Source of the DNA: Paractinoplanes toevensis | Lineage (GTDB): Bacteria; Actinomycetota; Actinomycetes; Mycobacteriales; Micromonosporaceae | Assembly: GCF_018332695.1 (NCBI RefSeq) | Contig: NZ_BOQN01000076.1 | Location: 62,001-126,000, forward strand | DNA: 64,000 nt | Direction of reading: 5' to 3' | Part shown: positions 17,543-25,567 of the stretch, in pieces | Layout of the letters: each line of letters opens with the position of its first letter | Numbering within the stretch: the first letter of the stretch is position 1 | Notes under the pieces: generated by a model | Databases searched by the model: none | Seen by the model: the letters and a program-made list of their open reading frames with translations, nothing else | What the model was told of the DNA's origin: nothing | Position numbers and translations under genes: made by a program

Positions 17543-18247
17543 ATGCTTACCCACGCTCTCGGCTGCCTCGGTGCCGCGCTGTCCATGTCCCTGTCCTGGC
17601 CCCAGGTCTACAAGTCCTGCGTGCAGCGCCGCACCGGTGGCCTCTCGGCCACGGCGAGCGCCCTCGGGGTGGCGATGCCGCTCGGCTGGATCACCTACGG
17701 ACTGCTCAGCGGTGAACGCATCCAGATCGTCACCAACACGGTCACCGGCACGGCCGGGCTGCTGATCATGGTGGCACTGCTGGCCACGCAGCCGTCGCTG
17801 CGCTCGACGCGGGCCCTGCGGGTGAGCGCCGGCGCCGCCGGCGCGGTTCTGGCGGCGATTCTGCTGAGCGGTCTGGCGGCGGCTCTTCCGGGTGTACGGG
17901 GTACCGAGGTGGCCCCGGTGCTCGGGCTGGTGCTGGCCGGCGTGTCGGTGCTGTCGGCGATCCCGCAGCCGCTCGCCCTGTTGCGGGACCGGCACCTGGA
18001 CCTGTCCGGCCTGTCGCCGTTGCGCTGGCGGATGGGGGCCGGGGCGTGCGCGTCCTGGTTCGCCTACGGGCTGGGCACCGGTCAGCCGGCGGTTTACGCG
18101 TCGGCCTCGGTGGGCCTGGTCAGTGCCCTGATCGTCTGCACGATCCTGTACCTGCGCGCCGAGCCCTCGACGGCAACCGAGATCAGCGGTGGCGCCCGCT
18201 GGCGGGACTCGATCCACACCCGCACGCTGGCGATGGCCGGCGTCTGA
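17543..18247 (+). CDS. PQ-loop/SWEET-like membrane transporter
   Basis: This 234-residue protein has seven or so membrane helices in two repeats, each with a Pro-Gln signature: LSMSLSWPQVYKSCVQRRTG in the first and VLSAIPQPLALLRDR in the second. LSATASALGVAMPLGWITYG follows in the first repeat, as in MtN3/SWEET and SemiSWEET proteins. The family moves sugars or other small solutes by facilitated diffusion; the cargo is unknown. The ATG at 17543 was chosen; a TTG at 17519 would add eight residues. Confidence 0.8.
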   Translation: MLTHALGCLGAALSMSLSWPQVYKSCVQRRTGGLSATASALGVAMPLGWITYGLLSGERIQIVTNTVTGTAGLLIMVALLATQPSLRSTRALRVSAGAAGAVLAAILLSGLAAALPGVRGTEVAPVLGLVLAGVSVLSAIPQPLALLRDRHLDLSGLSPLRWRMGAGACASWFAYGLGTGQPAVYASASVGLVSALIVCTILYLRAEPSTATEISGGARWRDSIHTRTLAMAGV

Positions 18248-18250
18248 CCG

Positions 18251-18288
18251 ACCGGAAAGGGGCGGCCCCGGTGGCCGCCCCTTTCGGT
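18251..18288. terminator. Bidirectional terminator hairpin
   Basis: AAAGGGGCGGCC at 18256-18267 pairs perfectly with 18273-18284 around a CCGGT loop. ACCG/CGGT extends the stem to 16 bp with one bulged G. A-run and T-run edges let it work on both strands. It sits between two convergent genes, the SWEET-like transporter and the small membrane protein. Confidence 0.85.
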
Positions 18289-18410
18289 TAGGTGGTGCGA
18301 GATCCGTCGTTGGTTGGTTTCCAGTCCGCGCTGTCGCGCGTGTCGGCCGTCCGGCCGGCGATCGAGAAGAGGGTGATGACCAGGAAGAAGAGTGCGATTC
18401 CGATTGCCAT
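18288..18410 (-). CDS. Small single-span membrane protein
   Basis: The 40-residue product starts with a hydrophobic segment (MAIGIALFFLVITLFSIAG) and ends in a short polar tail with charged and Trp residues. GAGAAAG lies about 15 bases upstream of the ATG at 18410. It has the right composition for a real small membrane protein and a strong terminator directly behind it. It stands head-to-head with the GlxA-type regulator. Function is unknown. Confidence 0.55.
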   Translation of the reverse strand: MAIGIALFFLVITLFSIAGRTADTRDSADWKPTNDGSRTT

Positions 18411-18503
18411 GACATAGAGCTTTCTCTTGCCTTGCCATGGTCGACAGTGGCAGGGATGCCACACATCTTCAAAATCCTGCCAATCGGCCGTATGCTGCGT
18501 CAC

Positions 18504-19460
18504 ATGCTCCGGAACGTGGCCGTTCTGGCCCTCCCCGACGTCGCGGTCTTCGAGCTCGGCGTGCTCTGCGAGCTGTTCGGTTACGACCGCACGGCCGAGG
18601 GCCTGCCCGGCTACGACTTCGCGGTCTGCTCGGTCGACGGCGGCCCGGTCACCACCCATGCCGGCTTCGACGTCGCGGTGCGGCACGACCTGTCCCGCCT
18701 GGAGGAGGCCGACCTGGTCGCGATCGGGCCGTACGGTTACCGCGAGCACGAGGTCCCGCCCGAGGTGCTGGCCGCGTTGCGCCGGGCGCACGAGCGCGGC
18801 GCCTGGGTGATGAGTGTCTGCACGGGCGCGTTCGCGCTCGGCGCGGCCGGACTGCTCGACGGCCGCCGCTGCACCACCCACTGGCTGCACACCGCCCGGC
18901 TGGCCGAGCGGCACCCGGCCGCCCGGATCGACCCCGACGTGCTCTACGTGCAGGACGGCAAGGTGCTGACCAGTGCGGGCACGGCCGCGAGCGTCGACGC
19001 CGGCCTGCATCTGGTTCGGCAGGAGCACGGCACCACGGTGGCGACCATGCTGGCCCGGCGAATGGTGGTGCCGCCGCACCGGGAGGGCGGCCAGGCGCAG
19101 TACATCGAGACCCCGCTGCAGTCGATCCAGTGCGAGACCCTGCAACCGGTGCTCACCCTGGTGCTGAGCTCGCTCGATCATCCGCACACCGTCGAGACGA
19201 TGGCCGACCTCGCGCACATGGCGCCGCGCACGTTCGCCCGCCGGTTCCGCAACGAGACCGGGGCCACCCCGCACGACTGGCTCACCAACCAGCGCCTGCT
19301 GCTGGCCCGCCGCCTGCTGGAGGATTCCGACCTCGGGGTCGACGCGATCGCCGTCCGGGCCGGTTTCGGCAGTGCCGCCACCCTTCGTCACCACTTCGCC
19401 CAGCGGCTGAGCACGACCCCGCAGGCCTACCGGGGGACGTTCCGGTCACAGCCGGTGTGA
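18504..19460 (+). CDS. GlxA-family AraC-type transcriptional regulator
   Basis: This 318-residue regulator has an N-terminal DJ-1/PfpI (class I amidotransferase-like) domain (about 1-170) with the nucleophile-elbow region VMSVCTGAFALGAAGLLDG. A C-terminal AraC double helix-turn-helix follows (METMADLAHMAP-type helix, TFARRFRNETGATPHDWL, AGFGSAATLRHHFAQRL). Such proteins often regulate amine, betaine or antibiotic-related genes. In-frame ATGs also occur at 18456 and 18492; 18504 fits the start of the PfpI beta-strand (RNVAVLALPDVAVFEL) best, but none has a good ribosome site. Confidence 0.85.
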   Translation: MLRNVAVLALPDVAVFELGVLCELFGYDRTAEGLPGYDFAVCSVDGGPVTTHAGFDVAVRHDLSRLEEADLVAIGPYGYREHEVPPEVLAALRRAHERGAWVMSVCTGAFALGAAGLLDGRRCTTHWLHTARLAERHPAARIDPDVLYVQDGKVLTSAGTAASVDAGLHLVRQEHGTTVATMLARRMVVPPHREGGQAQYIETPLQSIQCETLQPVLTLVLSSLDHPHTVETMADLAHMAPRTFARRFRNETGATPHDWLTNQRLLLARRLLEDSDLGVDAIAVRAGFGSAATLRHHFAQRLSTTPQAYRGTFRSQPV

Positions 19461-19490
19461 GCCGCCCCGGCAGCGGGAAAGCAGCCGGTC

Positions 19491-20873
19491 ATGACGGTTT
19501 TCGTGCTGTTCGGCGCCACCGGTGACCTGGCCCGGCGGATGGTTCTCCCGGCGTTCTACACCCTGGCCATCGAGGGCCTGCTCCCGGAGAAGTGGATCCT
19601 GGTGGGCAACGGCCGCGGTGACGTCTCGCACGAGGACTTCCGGGGCCGGGTGCGCGAGGCGCTCGAGGAGTTCGGGCCGGCGCCGGGCAAGGGGCCGTGG
19701 CGCGAGTTCGCCAAGCGGCTGCGCTTCGCCGGCGGCGGCTTCAACACCGACTCGTCCGGCAGCCTGCTCGACGTGATCGAGGAGGCGCGGCGGGAGGTCG
19801 GCCCGAAGGCGCAGCTCGTGCACTACCTGGCGGTGCCGCCGGTGGCCTTCCCGGAGATCACCAAGGCGCTCGGCGCGCACGGGCTGGCCGAGGGCGCCCG
19901 GGTCGTCTACGAGAAGCCGTTCGGCACCTCGCCGGACGCGTTCCGCAAGCTCAACCGGCAGGTGCACAACGTGCTGGACGAGTCGCAGGTCTACCGGATC
20001 GATCACTTTCTCGGCAAGGAAGCGACCCAGCAGCTGCACGCCATGCGGTTCGCGAACACCACGTTCGCCGCGCTGTGGAACCGCGAGCACGTGGAGAGCG
20101 TGCAGATCGACGTGCCGGAGACGCTCGACGTGGCCAACCGCGCCGAGTTCTACGACGCCACCGGCGCGGTGCTGGACATGCTGGTCACCCACCTGTTCCA
20201 GGTGGCGGCCGAAGTGGCGATGGAGCCGCCGGCCGGGCTGTCCGCCACCGAGTTGCAGTCGGCCCGCGAGACGGTGATCCGCAAGTTCCGGCCGATCGAC
20301 CCGGCCGAGGCCGTGCTGGGCCAGTTCGCCGGTTACCAGGACATCAAGGGAGTGGCGGCGAAGTCGCGCACCGATACGTTCGTGGCGGCCAAGCTGTGGA
20401 TCGACTCGCCGCGGTGGAAGGGCGTCCCGTTCCTGCTGCGCACCGGCAAGCGACTGGCGGCCGGCGAGCAGCGGGTGAGCCTGGTCCTCCGTACGCCGGA
20501 AAAGCCGTTCCCGAAGCTCCCGCCGCAATCCAACGTCCTGTCGTTCTCGCTCGCCGGCACCGGCGAGGTCGACCTTTCCCTGCTGGCGAAGCAGCCCGGC
20601 ATCGCCGCCGACCTGGAACCGGCCACGGTCGCGCTGCCGCTGAACGCCGTGAAGGACGCCGACCCGCTCCCGCCGTACTCCCGTCTGATCCACGACGTGC
20701 TGGTGGGGGACCGGGCGCTGTTCACCCGCCCGGATGGCCTGGCGGCCGCCTGGAAGGCGGTCCGGCCGTTGCTGGACACGCGGCCGCGGCCGATCTCCTA
20801 TGCCCCGGGCTCGTGGGGTCCGGCCAAGGCCCGGCAGCTCGCGGCGCCGCACCGATGGTTGCTGGGGCAATAG
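19491..20873 (+). CDS. zwf: Glucose-6-phosphate 1-dehydrogenase
   Basis: This 460-residue cytoplasmic enzyme oxidises glucose-6-phosphate to 6-phosphogluconolactone and makes NADPH, opening the oxidative pentose phosphate pathway. The dinucleotide motif is FGATGDLARR near the N-terminus, the second motif is VVYEKPFGTS, and the active-site signature is RIDHFLGKE with Asp171/His172. Length is slightly short of the usual 480-510 residues, with a compact C-terminus. It stands alone here, not with tal or opcA, so it is probably a second, non-core copy; that is inference. Confidence 0.93.
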   Translation: MTVFVLFGATGDLARRMVLPAFYTLAIEGLLPEKWILVGNGRGDVSHEDFRGRVREALEEFGPAPGKGPWREFAKRLRFAGGGFNTDSSGSLLDVIEEARREVGPKAQLVHYLAVPPVAFPEITKALGAHGLAEGARVVYEKPFGTSPDAFRKLNRQVHNVLDESQVYRIDHFLGKEATQQLHAMRFANTTFAALWNREHVESVQIDVPETLDVANRAEFYDATGAVLDMLVTHLFQVAAEVAMEPPAGLSATELQSARETVIRKFRPIDPAEAVLGQFAGYQDIKGVAAKSRTDTFVAAKLWIDSPRWKGVPFLLRTGKRLAAGEQRVSLVLRTPEKPFPKLPPQSNVLSFSLAGTGEVDLSLLAKQPGIAADLEPATVALPLNAVKDADPLPPYSRLIHDVLVGDRALFTRPDGLAAAWKAVRPLLDTRPRPISYAPGSWGPAKARQLAAPHRWLLGQ

Positions 20874-20884
20874 TCAGTTGAAAC

Positions 20885-20914
20885 TTGTCAGTCTGGACTG
20901 AAGAGTTCTACGAT
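20885..20914 (+). promoter_or_regulatory. Promoter and dyad ahead of the MarR gene
   Basis: TTGTCA (20885-20890) and TACGAT (20909-20914) are 18 bases apart, a good housekeeping-type promoter. The predicted start falls at about 20921, the A of the MarR ATG, suggesting a leaderless message. The spacer holds the perfect dyad TCAGTC-TG-GACTGA (20888-20901), well placed for repression by the MarR protein itself. Confidence 0.6.
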
Positions 20915-20920
20915 CGAGGC

Positions 20921-21358
20921 ATGACCGAGATCCCGGCTTCGGCGATGTTGGCGGCCAGCGAGGTGCGCACGGTCTACAGCCGTCTGCGCCGCCGGCTGCG
21001 CGAGGTCGCCAACCTAGGTGACCTGACCCCCTCGCAGACGTCGGTGCTGAGCCGGCTCGCCAAGGACGGCCCGGCCACCGCCAGCGTGCTGGCCACGCTC
21101 GAGCGCATCCGCCCCCAGTCGATGGCCGCCACCCTGGCCGCCATCGCCGAGCGCGGGCTGATCGAGCGCACCCCCGACCCGACCGACGGGCGGCGGCAGC
21201 AGATCTCGCTGACCGCCGAGGGCCGCGCGATGGTCGAGGGCTCCCGGCGCGAGCGCGAGGAGTGGCTGGCCGGCGAGTTGGCCCGCGACTTCAGCGAGGC
21301 CGAGCGGCAGACGATCATCGAGGCGATGGCCCTGCTCGACCGGCTGGCCGGGCAATGA
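20921..21358 (+). CDS. MarR-family transcriptional regulator
   Basis: This 145-residue winged-helix protein has the MarR core: LTPSQTSVLSRLAKDGPATA, helix RIRPQSMAATLAAIAERGLI, and the wing RTPDPTDGRRQQISLT. It overlaps the MFS gene by the ATGA at 21355, so it is translated with it and probably represses the three-gene operon in response to a drug-like or phenolic ligand. An in-frame start at 20885 would place the promoter inside the gene and is rejected. Confidence 0.9.
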   Translation: MTEIPASAMLAASEVRTVYSRLRRRLREVANLGDLTPSQTSVLSRLAKDGPATASVLATLERIRPQSMAATLAAIAERGLIERTPDPTDGRRQQISLTAEGRAMVEGSRREREEWLAGELARDFSEAERQTIIEAMALLDRLAGQ

Positions 21359-22728
21359 CCGTTTTAGAAAACCCGGCCCGCACCTTCGACCGCCGGCTCA
21401 TCGTCCCGCTCGTCCTCGGCGCAGTCCTCAACCCGATCAACTCGTCGACCCTCGCGGTGGCGCTCGTCCCGATCGGGCTCGCCTTCCACGCGCTGCCGTC
21501 CGAGACCGCCTGGCTGGTCTCCGGGCTCTACCTGGCCACCGCGACCGGCCAGCCGGTCGTCGGCAAACTCGTCGACCGGTACGGCGCCCGCAAGCTCTAC
21601 CTGGCCGGTTCCGCGCTGGTCGGCATCGCCGGCATCGTCGGCGCGCTCGCGCCCTCGCTGGGTGTGCTGGTGCTGGCCCGGGTCCTGCTCGGCTTCGGCA
21701 CCTGCGCCGGCTACCCCGCGGCGATGTATCTGATTCGTCGCTCCGGAGTGGAGAAACCCGGCGGCCTGCTCACCGCGCTGTCCGTCTCGGCGCAGACCAT
21801 CGTGGTGGTCGGCCCGACCCTCGGCGGGCTGCTGATCGGCGCGGCCGGCTGGCGGGCGCTGTTCGCCGTCAACATTCCGCTCGCGCTGCTCTGCCTCGTG
21901 CTCGGCGCACTCCTGCTGCCCCGATCCGGGCCGGCCGAAGATCATGTGCGGCTCGACTACCTCGGCATCGGCTTCTTCGCCGGCACCCTGACCGCGCTGA
22001 TGCTGTTCCTGATCAGCCCGTCGCTCGGGCACGTGTGGCTGGTGCCGCTGACCGTCCTGCTCGCGGCCGGTTTCGTGTGGCGCGAGCTGCACTACGCCGA
22101 CCCGTTCCTCGACGTGCGGGTCTTCGGCGGCAACGCTCCGCTGCTCACCACGTATTTGCGCACCCTGCTCGCGCAGACCGTGGCGTACGCGTACCTCTAT
22201 GGCTTCACCCAGTGGCTGGAGGCCGGTCGCGGCCTGTCGGCCGCGCACGCCGGCCTGATTCTCCTGCCGATGTCGCTGGTCGCCATCGGCGTCTCGACGA
22301 TCACCGGCCGGCGGGCCGAGTTCCGGGGCAAGCTGCTGGTCGGTGCGGTCAGCCAGGTCGTCGCCTGTGCGCTGATGCTGGTCCTCGACTCGACCAGCGC
22401 ACTGTGGATCCCGGTGCTCATCTCGGTGATCTGCGGTCTTCCCCAGGGGCTGAACAGCCTGGCCAACCAGAACGCCGTCTACTTCCAGGCCGACCCGGAA
22501 CGGATGGGTGCCTCGGCCGGGCTGCTGCGCACGTTCGCCTACCTCGGCGCGATGGTCTCCTCGGCCGCCACCGGCGCCTTCTTCAAGCACGGCGCCAACA
22601 CCGCCGGCCTGCACGAACTCGCCGTCTTTCTGATCGTCGTCGCGACCCTGCTGCTGGTCGTGGTCCTCGCCGACCGGTCCCTGGGCCGGCTCGGCACCCC
22701 GGTTCCCTCCGCCACGGAAAGGCCCTGA
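21355..22728 (+). CDS. MFS transporter, drug-efflux type
   Basis: This 457-residue protein has about 12 membrane helices, the motif-A-like loop GKLVDRYGARKLYLAG between helices 2 and 3, and the helix-5 region VVVGPTLGGLLIGAAGWRALF typical of proton antiporters. The ATG sits in an ATGA overlap with the MarR stop. Expelling a toxic compound under MarR control is the likely job; substrate unknown. Confidence 0.88.
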   Translation: MTVLENPARTFDRRLIVPLVLGAVLNPINSSTLAVALVPIGLAFHALPSETAWLVSGLYLATATGQPVVGKLVDRYGARKLYLAGSALVGIAGIVGALAPSLGVLVLARVLLGFGTCAGYPAAMYLIRRSGVEKPGGLLTALSVSAQTIVVVGPTLGGLLIGAAGWRALFAVNIPLALLCLVLGALLLPRSGPAEDHVRLDYLGIGFFAGTLTALMLFLISPSLGHVWLVPLTVLLAAGFVWRELHYADPFLDVRVFGGNAPLLTTYLRTLLAQTVAYAYLYGFTQWLEAGRGLSAAHAGLILLPMSLVAIGVSTITGRRAEFRGKLLVGAVSQVVACALMLVLDSTSALWIPVLISVICGLPQGLNSLANQNAVYFQADPERMGASAGLLRTFAYLGAMVSSAATGAFFKHGANTAGLHELAVFLIVVATLLLVVVLADRSLGRLGTPVPSATERP

Positions 22729-22731
22729 CTC

Positions 22732-23316
22732 ATGCCCGTCACCACCCTCGACCCCAAGACCGCGCTGGTCGTCATCGACCTCCAGGGCGGGATCATCGCC
22801 GCGCCCACGGTCCCTCTGGCCGCGGCCGAGGTGGTCGCCCGGACCGCTCTGCTCGCCGAGGCGTTCCGCTCGCACGGCCTGCCGGTCGTTCTGGTCCGGG
22901 TCACCCACCGGGCCGACGGCTCGGACGCGGTGACCGGCCGCATCGACGGCGGCTCGCGCCCGCCGCGGCCCCGCCCCGAGGGCTGGGACGAGCTCGCGTC
23001 GGAGATCACCGGCCCGGACGACATCGTGGTCACCAAGCGCAACTGGGGTGCGTTTTACGGCACCGACCTCGACCTGCAGCTACGCCGGCGCGGCATCACC
23101 CAGGTCGTGCTGACCGGCATCGCCACCAGCATCGGCGTCGAGTCGACGGCCCGGGCCGCGCACGAGCACAACTACCACGTCACCCTCGCCGTCGACGCGA
23201 TGACCGATCTGGACGCCGACACCCACCGCAACAGCGTCGAGAAGATCTTTCCCCGGCTGGGCGAGACCGGCACCACCGACGAGATCATCGAGCTGCTGGC
23301 GAAGACCCGCGGGTGA
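22732..23316 (+). CDS. Isochorismatase-fold hydrolase lacking the usual nucleophilic Cys
   Basis: This 194-residue protein has the isochorismatase-like fold with Asp16 (VVIDLQ) and Lys102 (VTKRNWGAF). The position of the catalytic Cys is Gly135 (GIATSIGVESTAR). Nicotinamidase-like members need that Cys; true isochorismatases (EntB, PhzD type) do not. The family branch with TSIGVEST is widespread and its reaction is not settled. It starts three bases after the MFS stop and is the third gene of the MarR operon. Its last 32 bases overlap a convergent gene. Confidence 0.85.
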   Translation: MPVTTLDPKTALVVIDLQGGIIAAPTVPLAAAEVVARTALLAEAFRSHGLPVVLVRVTHRADGSDAVTGRIDGGSRPPRPRPEGWDELASEITGPDDIVVTKRNWGAFYGTDLDLQLRRRGITQVVLTGIATSIGVESTARAAHEHNYHVTLAVDAMTDLDADTHRNSVEKIFPRLGETGTTDEIIELLAKTRG

Positions 23317-23851
23317 TCTCGTCGCGGGTGGCGGACACCCAGTCCAGCGCCCGCCCGAGATCCTCGGCGGCGGCGCGGCGGTCGGAATCCGGATCGGCCC
23401 GCGCCGTCGCCGCGCACGCCTCGATCCGCTGGGTGAGGTCGGCGTAGAGGGCCGGCTCCTCGATCGGATCCCGCTGTTGACCGCGCCGGAGCCGGCTGTT
23501 GAGCGAGATCGCCGCCTGGGCCACCAGCAGGCCCGCCACCAGCGCGAAGGCCAGCGTCAGCGGTGCCGCCGGATCAGTCGCGACCAGCAGGATCACCACG
23601 GTGGTGACCAGCCAGGTGGCGGTGCTGACCAGCGGCCACACCCAGTCGTCGGCCTTGCGCATCGGGTTGTACCGGCGGATCGCCGCCCGCAGCTCGTGGT
23701 GCACCTGGCTCATCCGGGCGAAGCTCACCCGGTCGGGCCGCTCGGCGATCCAGTCCCGGCACTGAGCATCGAGAACGACCGCCCGGACCCGCCGGTCGAT
23801 CCGCTCCAGCCGGCCCTCCACGTCACCGGCGAAGATGTCCTCGTCGCTCAT
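23285..23851 (-). CDS. Hypothetical two-span membrane protein
   Basis: This 188-residue protein has an acidic/basic N-terminal helix region, two membrane spans in the middle (WLVTTVVILLVATD; LTLAFALVAGLLVAQAAI), and a charged helical C-terminus. I do not recognise the family. CCGGAG sits six bases ahead of the ATG at 23851. It follows another two-span protein on the same strand, and the two look like a cytoplasm-facing membrane pair. Its 3' end overlaps the isochorismatase-fold gene by 32 bases. Confidence 0.7.
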   Translation of the reverse strand: MSDEDIFAGDVEGRLERIDRRVRAVVLDAQCRDWIAERPDRVSFARMSQVHHELRAAIRRYNPMRKADDWVWPLVSTATWLVTTVVILLVATDPAAPLTLAFALVAGLLVAQAAISLNSRLRRGQQRDPIEEPALYADLTQRIEACAATARADPDSDRRAAAEDLGRALDWVSATRDEITRGSSPAAR

Positions 23852-23896
23852 GCCAGCTCCGGGCTGCCAAGAGCAAATCCCGCGCTGAGCTTGCCG

Positions 23897-23919
23897 ATTC
23901 GCTCGCTACGCTCGCTCAT
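23897..23919. repeat. GCGAGC direct-repeat element at gene junction
   Basis: On the reverse strand, GAGCGAGCGTAGCGAGCGAA carries GCGAGC twice, separated by GTA. It overlaps the stop of the 23916-24542 gene (an ATGA at 23919-23916) and the 65-base gap to the next gene. From memory, such GAGCGAGCG-type junction sequences recur in actinobacterial genomes; I cannot check copy number here. Confidence 0.4.
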
Positions 23920-24542
23920 GCCGCCCGCCTGACCTGTTGCTCGGCCGCGTGGATCTCCAGGAAGTCGATGGCCTGGCAGAGCAGCACGTCGGTGTCGGTG
24001 ATCCGGCTGATCGCCCGGTCGGTGCGGGCCAGCCGGGCGAGATGCGCCGCGTCCCAGTGCCGCGTCCCCACGTGCCGCAGAGCCGCCGACACGAGCCGGA
24101 CCCGAGCCCGCACCAGCACCTCGGTGACCTCGTCGAGGTCACCCTTGCCGGTGTCGCCGGCCCGCGGCGGCGCGCCCATCCGCCGCCGGTCGACCAGCCG
24201 GGAGAGCCGCCCGGTCACCCACAGCAGCCCCGGCATGGCCAGGCCGAGCGCCAGCACGGTAATCACGATCACCCACACCGGGCCGGCCCCGATCGCCCCG
24301 GACGCCCAGGCCACCGCCCAGAGCAGCGGAAACGCCAGCGCCGCGCTGATCAGCGTGCGACTCCAGCTGGACAGCCCACCGGCCGCGGCCACCAGCATGC
24401 CGTCCATCCCGCGCAGCCGGGCCAGCGCCGACATCACCCAGTACTGCTCGCCGCCGACCGAGATCTCCTCGAGCCGGGCCAGCCCGTCCGCCACCAGACC
24501 TCGAACATCGTTGAGGTCGCGATAGAGCTGACGGCGCGGCAT
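23916..24542 (-). CDS. Hypothetical two-span membrane protein
   Basis: This 208-residue protein has an N-terminal cytoplasmic helical part (RRQLYRDLNDVRGLVADGL), two spans (ISAALAFPLLWAVAWASGAI; VWVIVITVLALGLAMPGLLW) and a long helical C-terminus ending in a basic tail. It is similar in layout to the next gene on the strand (23285-23851), suggesting a pair with a shared role. The ATG at 24542 was chosen; the open frame continues upstream without a good start. Function unknown. Confidence 0.7.
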   Translation of the reverse strand: MPRRQLYRDLNDVRGLVADGLARLEEISVGGEQYWVMSALARLRGMDGMLVAAAGGLSSWSRTLISAALAFPLLWAVAWASGAIGAGPVWVIVITVLALGLAMPGLLWVTGRLSRLVDRRRMGAPPRAGDTGKGDLDEVTEVLVRARVRLVSAALRHVGTRHWDAAHLARLARTDRAISRITDTDVLLCQAIDFLEIHAAEQQVRRAA

Positions 24543-24576
24543 GGTCCGAGCGTGCCACTGCTGCGCAACAGCGTGG

Positions 24577-25314
24577 TTACCGTGCGTCCACCTTATGGGT
24601 GACCCAATCGACCGCCCGGTCCACCGTGGTCGCGACCTCACCACCCGGCGCCGGCGGCCGATCGACCAGCACGACGGGTATCCCGCGCTCGCGCGCGGCG
24701 AGGAGTTTGGCGGCCGGACCGCCACTGTCCTTGCTCACCAGCACGTCGATGCGGTGCTGGTCGAGCAGCCGCCGTTCCCCGTCCAGGGTGAACGGCCCCC
24801 GATCCAGGATCACCTCGAGGTGCTCGGGCTTCGGTGCCGCCGGCGGCTCCACCGACCGGGCCAGGAACCAGCATTCGCGCACCGCGGCGAACGCGCCGAT
24901 CCCCTGCCGCCCGGTGGTCAGAAAAACCCGGTGGCCGAGGCGGGGGAGAAGGGCGGCGGCTTCCCCAAGATTTTGTACGCGGTGCCAGACGTCCCCCGGC
25001 TCCGCGACCCAGCCCGGCCGCTGGAACCGCAGCAGCGGCACCCCGGCGAGTCCGGCCGCCTCCGCCGCGTTGGCGCTGATCCGCGCCGCGAACGGATGGG
25101 TCGCGTCGACCACCGCGTCGATCCGCCGTTCCCGGAGGAAGATTGCGAGCCCGTCGACTCCTCCGAACCCGCCGATCCGCACCTCACCGGCCGGTAGCAG
25201 CGGGGTGGTGGTCCGCCCGGCGAGTGAACTGATCACGGTGTGGTCGGTCAGCGCGCCGGCCAGAGCCCGGGCTTCGGAGGTTCCGCCGAGAACGAGGATG
25301 ATCACGCTGATCAT
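24577..25314 (-). CDS. cobK: Precorrin-6A reductase
   Basis: This 245-residue enzyme reduces the precorrin-6A macrocycle with NADPH in cobalamin synthesis. Family marks are ILVLGGTSEARALA at the N-terminus, VVDATHPFAARISANAAEA in the middle, VFLTTGRQGIGAF, and VSKDSGGPAAKLLAARE near the C-terminus. The ATG at 25314 was used; the GTG nine bases on is a possible alternative. Its pathway neighbours CobM and CobL lie about 17-19 kb away on the same strand, so the cobalamin genes are split in this genome. Confidence 0.9.
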   Translation of the reverse strand: MISVIILVLGGTSEARALAGALTDHTVISSLAGRTTTPLLPAGEVRIGGFGGVDGLAIFLRERRIDAVVDATHPFAARISANAAEAAGLAGVPLLRFQRPGWVAEPGDVWHRVQNLGEAAALLPRLGHRVFLTTGRQGIGAFAAVRECWFLARSVEPPAAPKPEHLEVILDRGPFTLDGERRLLDQHRIDVLVSKDSGGPAAKLLAARERGIPVVLVDRPPAPGGEVATTVDRAVDWVTHKVDAR

Positions 25315-25567
25315 CCAGTTCCGACGAGGGCATCGGCCATTCCGGCACCTTACGGCAGACCCTTTCGCGTCAACCCATCAACTGGTCGAGGACGCTTCCG
25401 TCGAAGGCCCGGCGGCCATGATCTCTTGCGGTGACCTCGGGTGACTGTCCAGGCTCAACTCCCCGTACCGGCGGTCACGTTTCGTCCCTGGCTTTGCCGC
25501 CGAAATACGCACAGCGTGATCATGGGTAGTCCTAACCTGCCTGCCAGCTATGACAGAAGTGAGCCAC

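Noticed and set aside
17363..18472. Upstream extension of the orphan-gene frame on the reverse strand
   Set aside because: It overlaps the SWEET-like gene antisense and has Arg/Pro/Gly-rich shadow composition.
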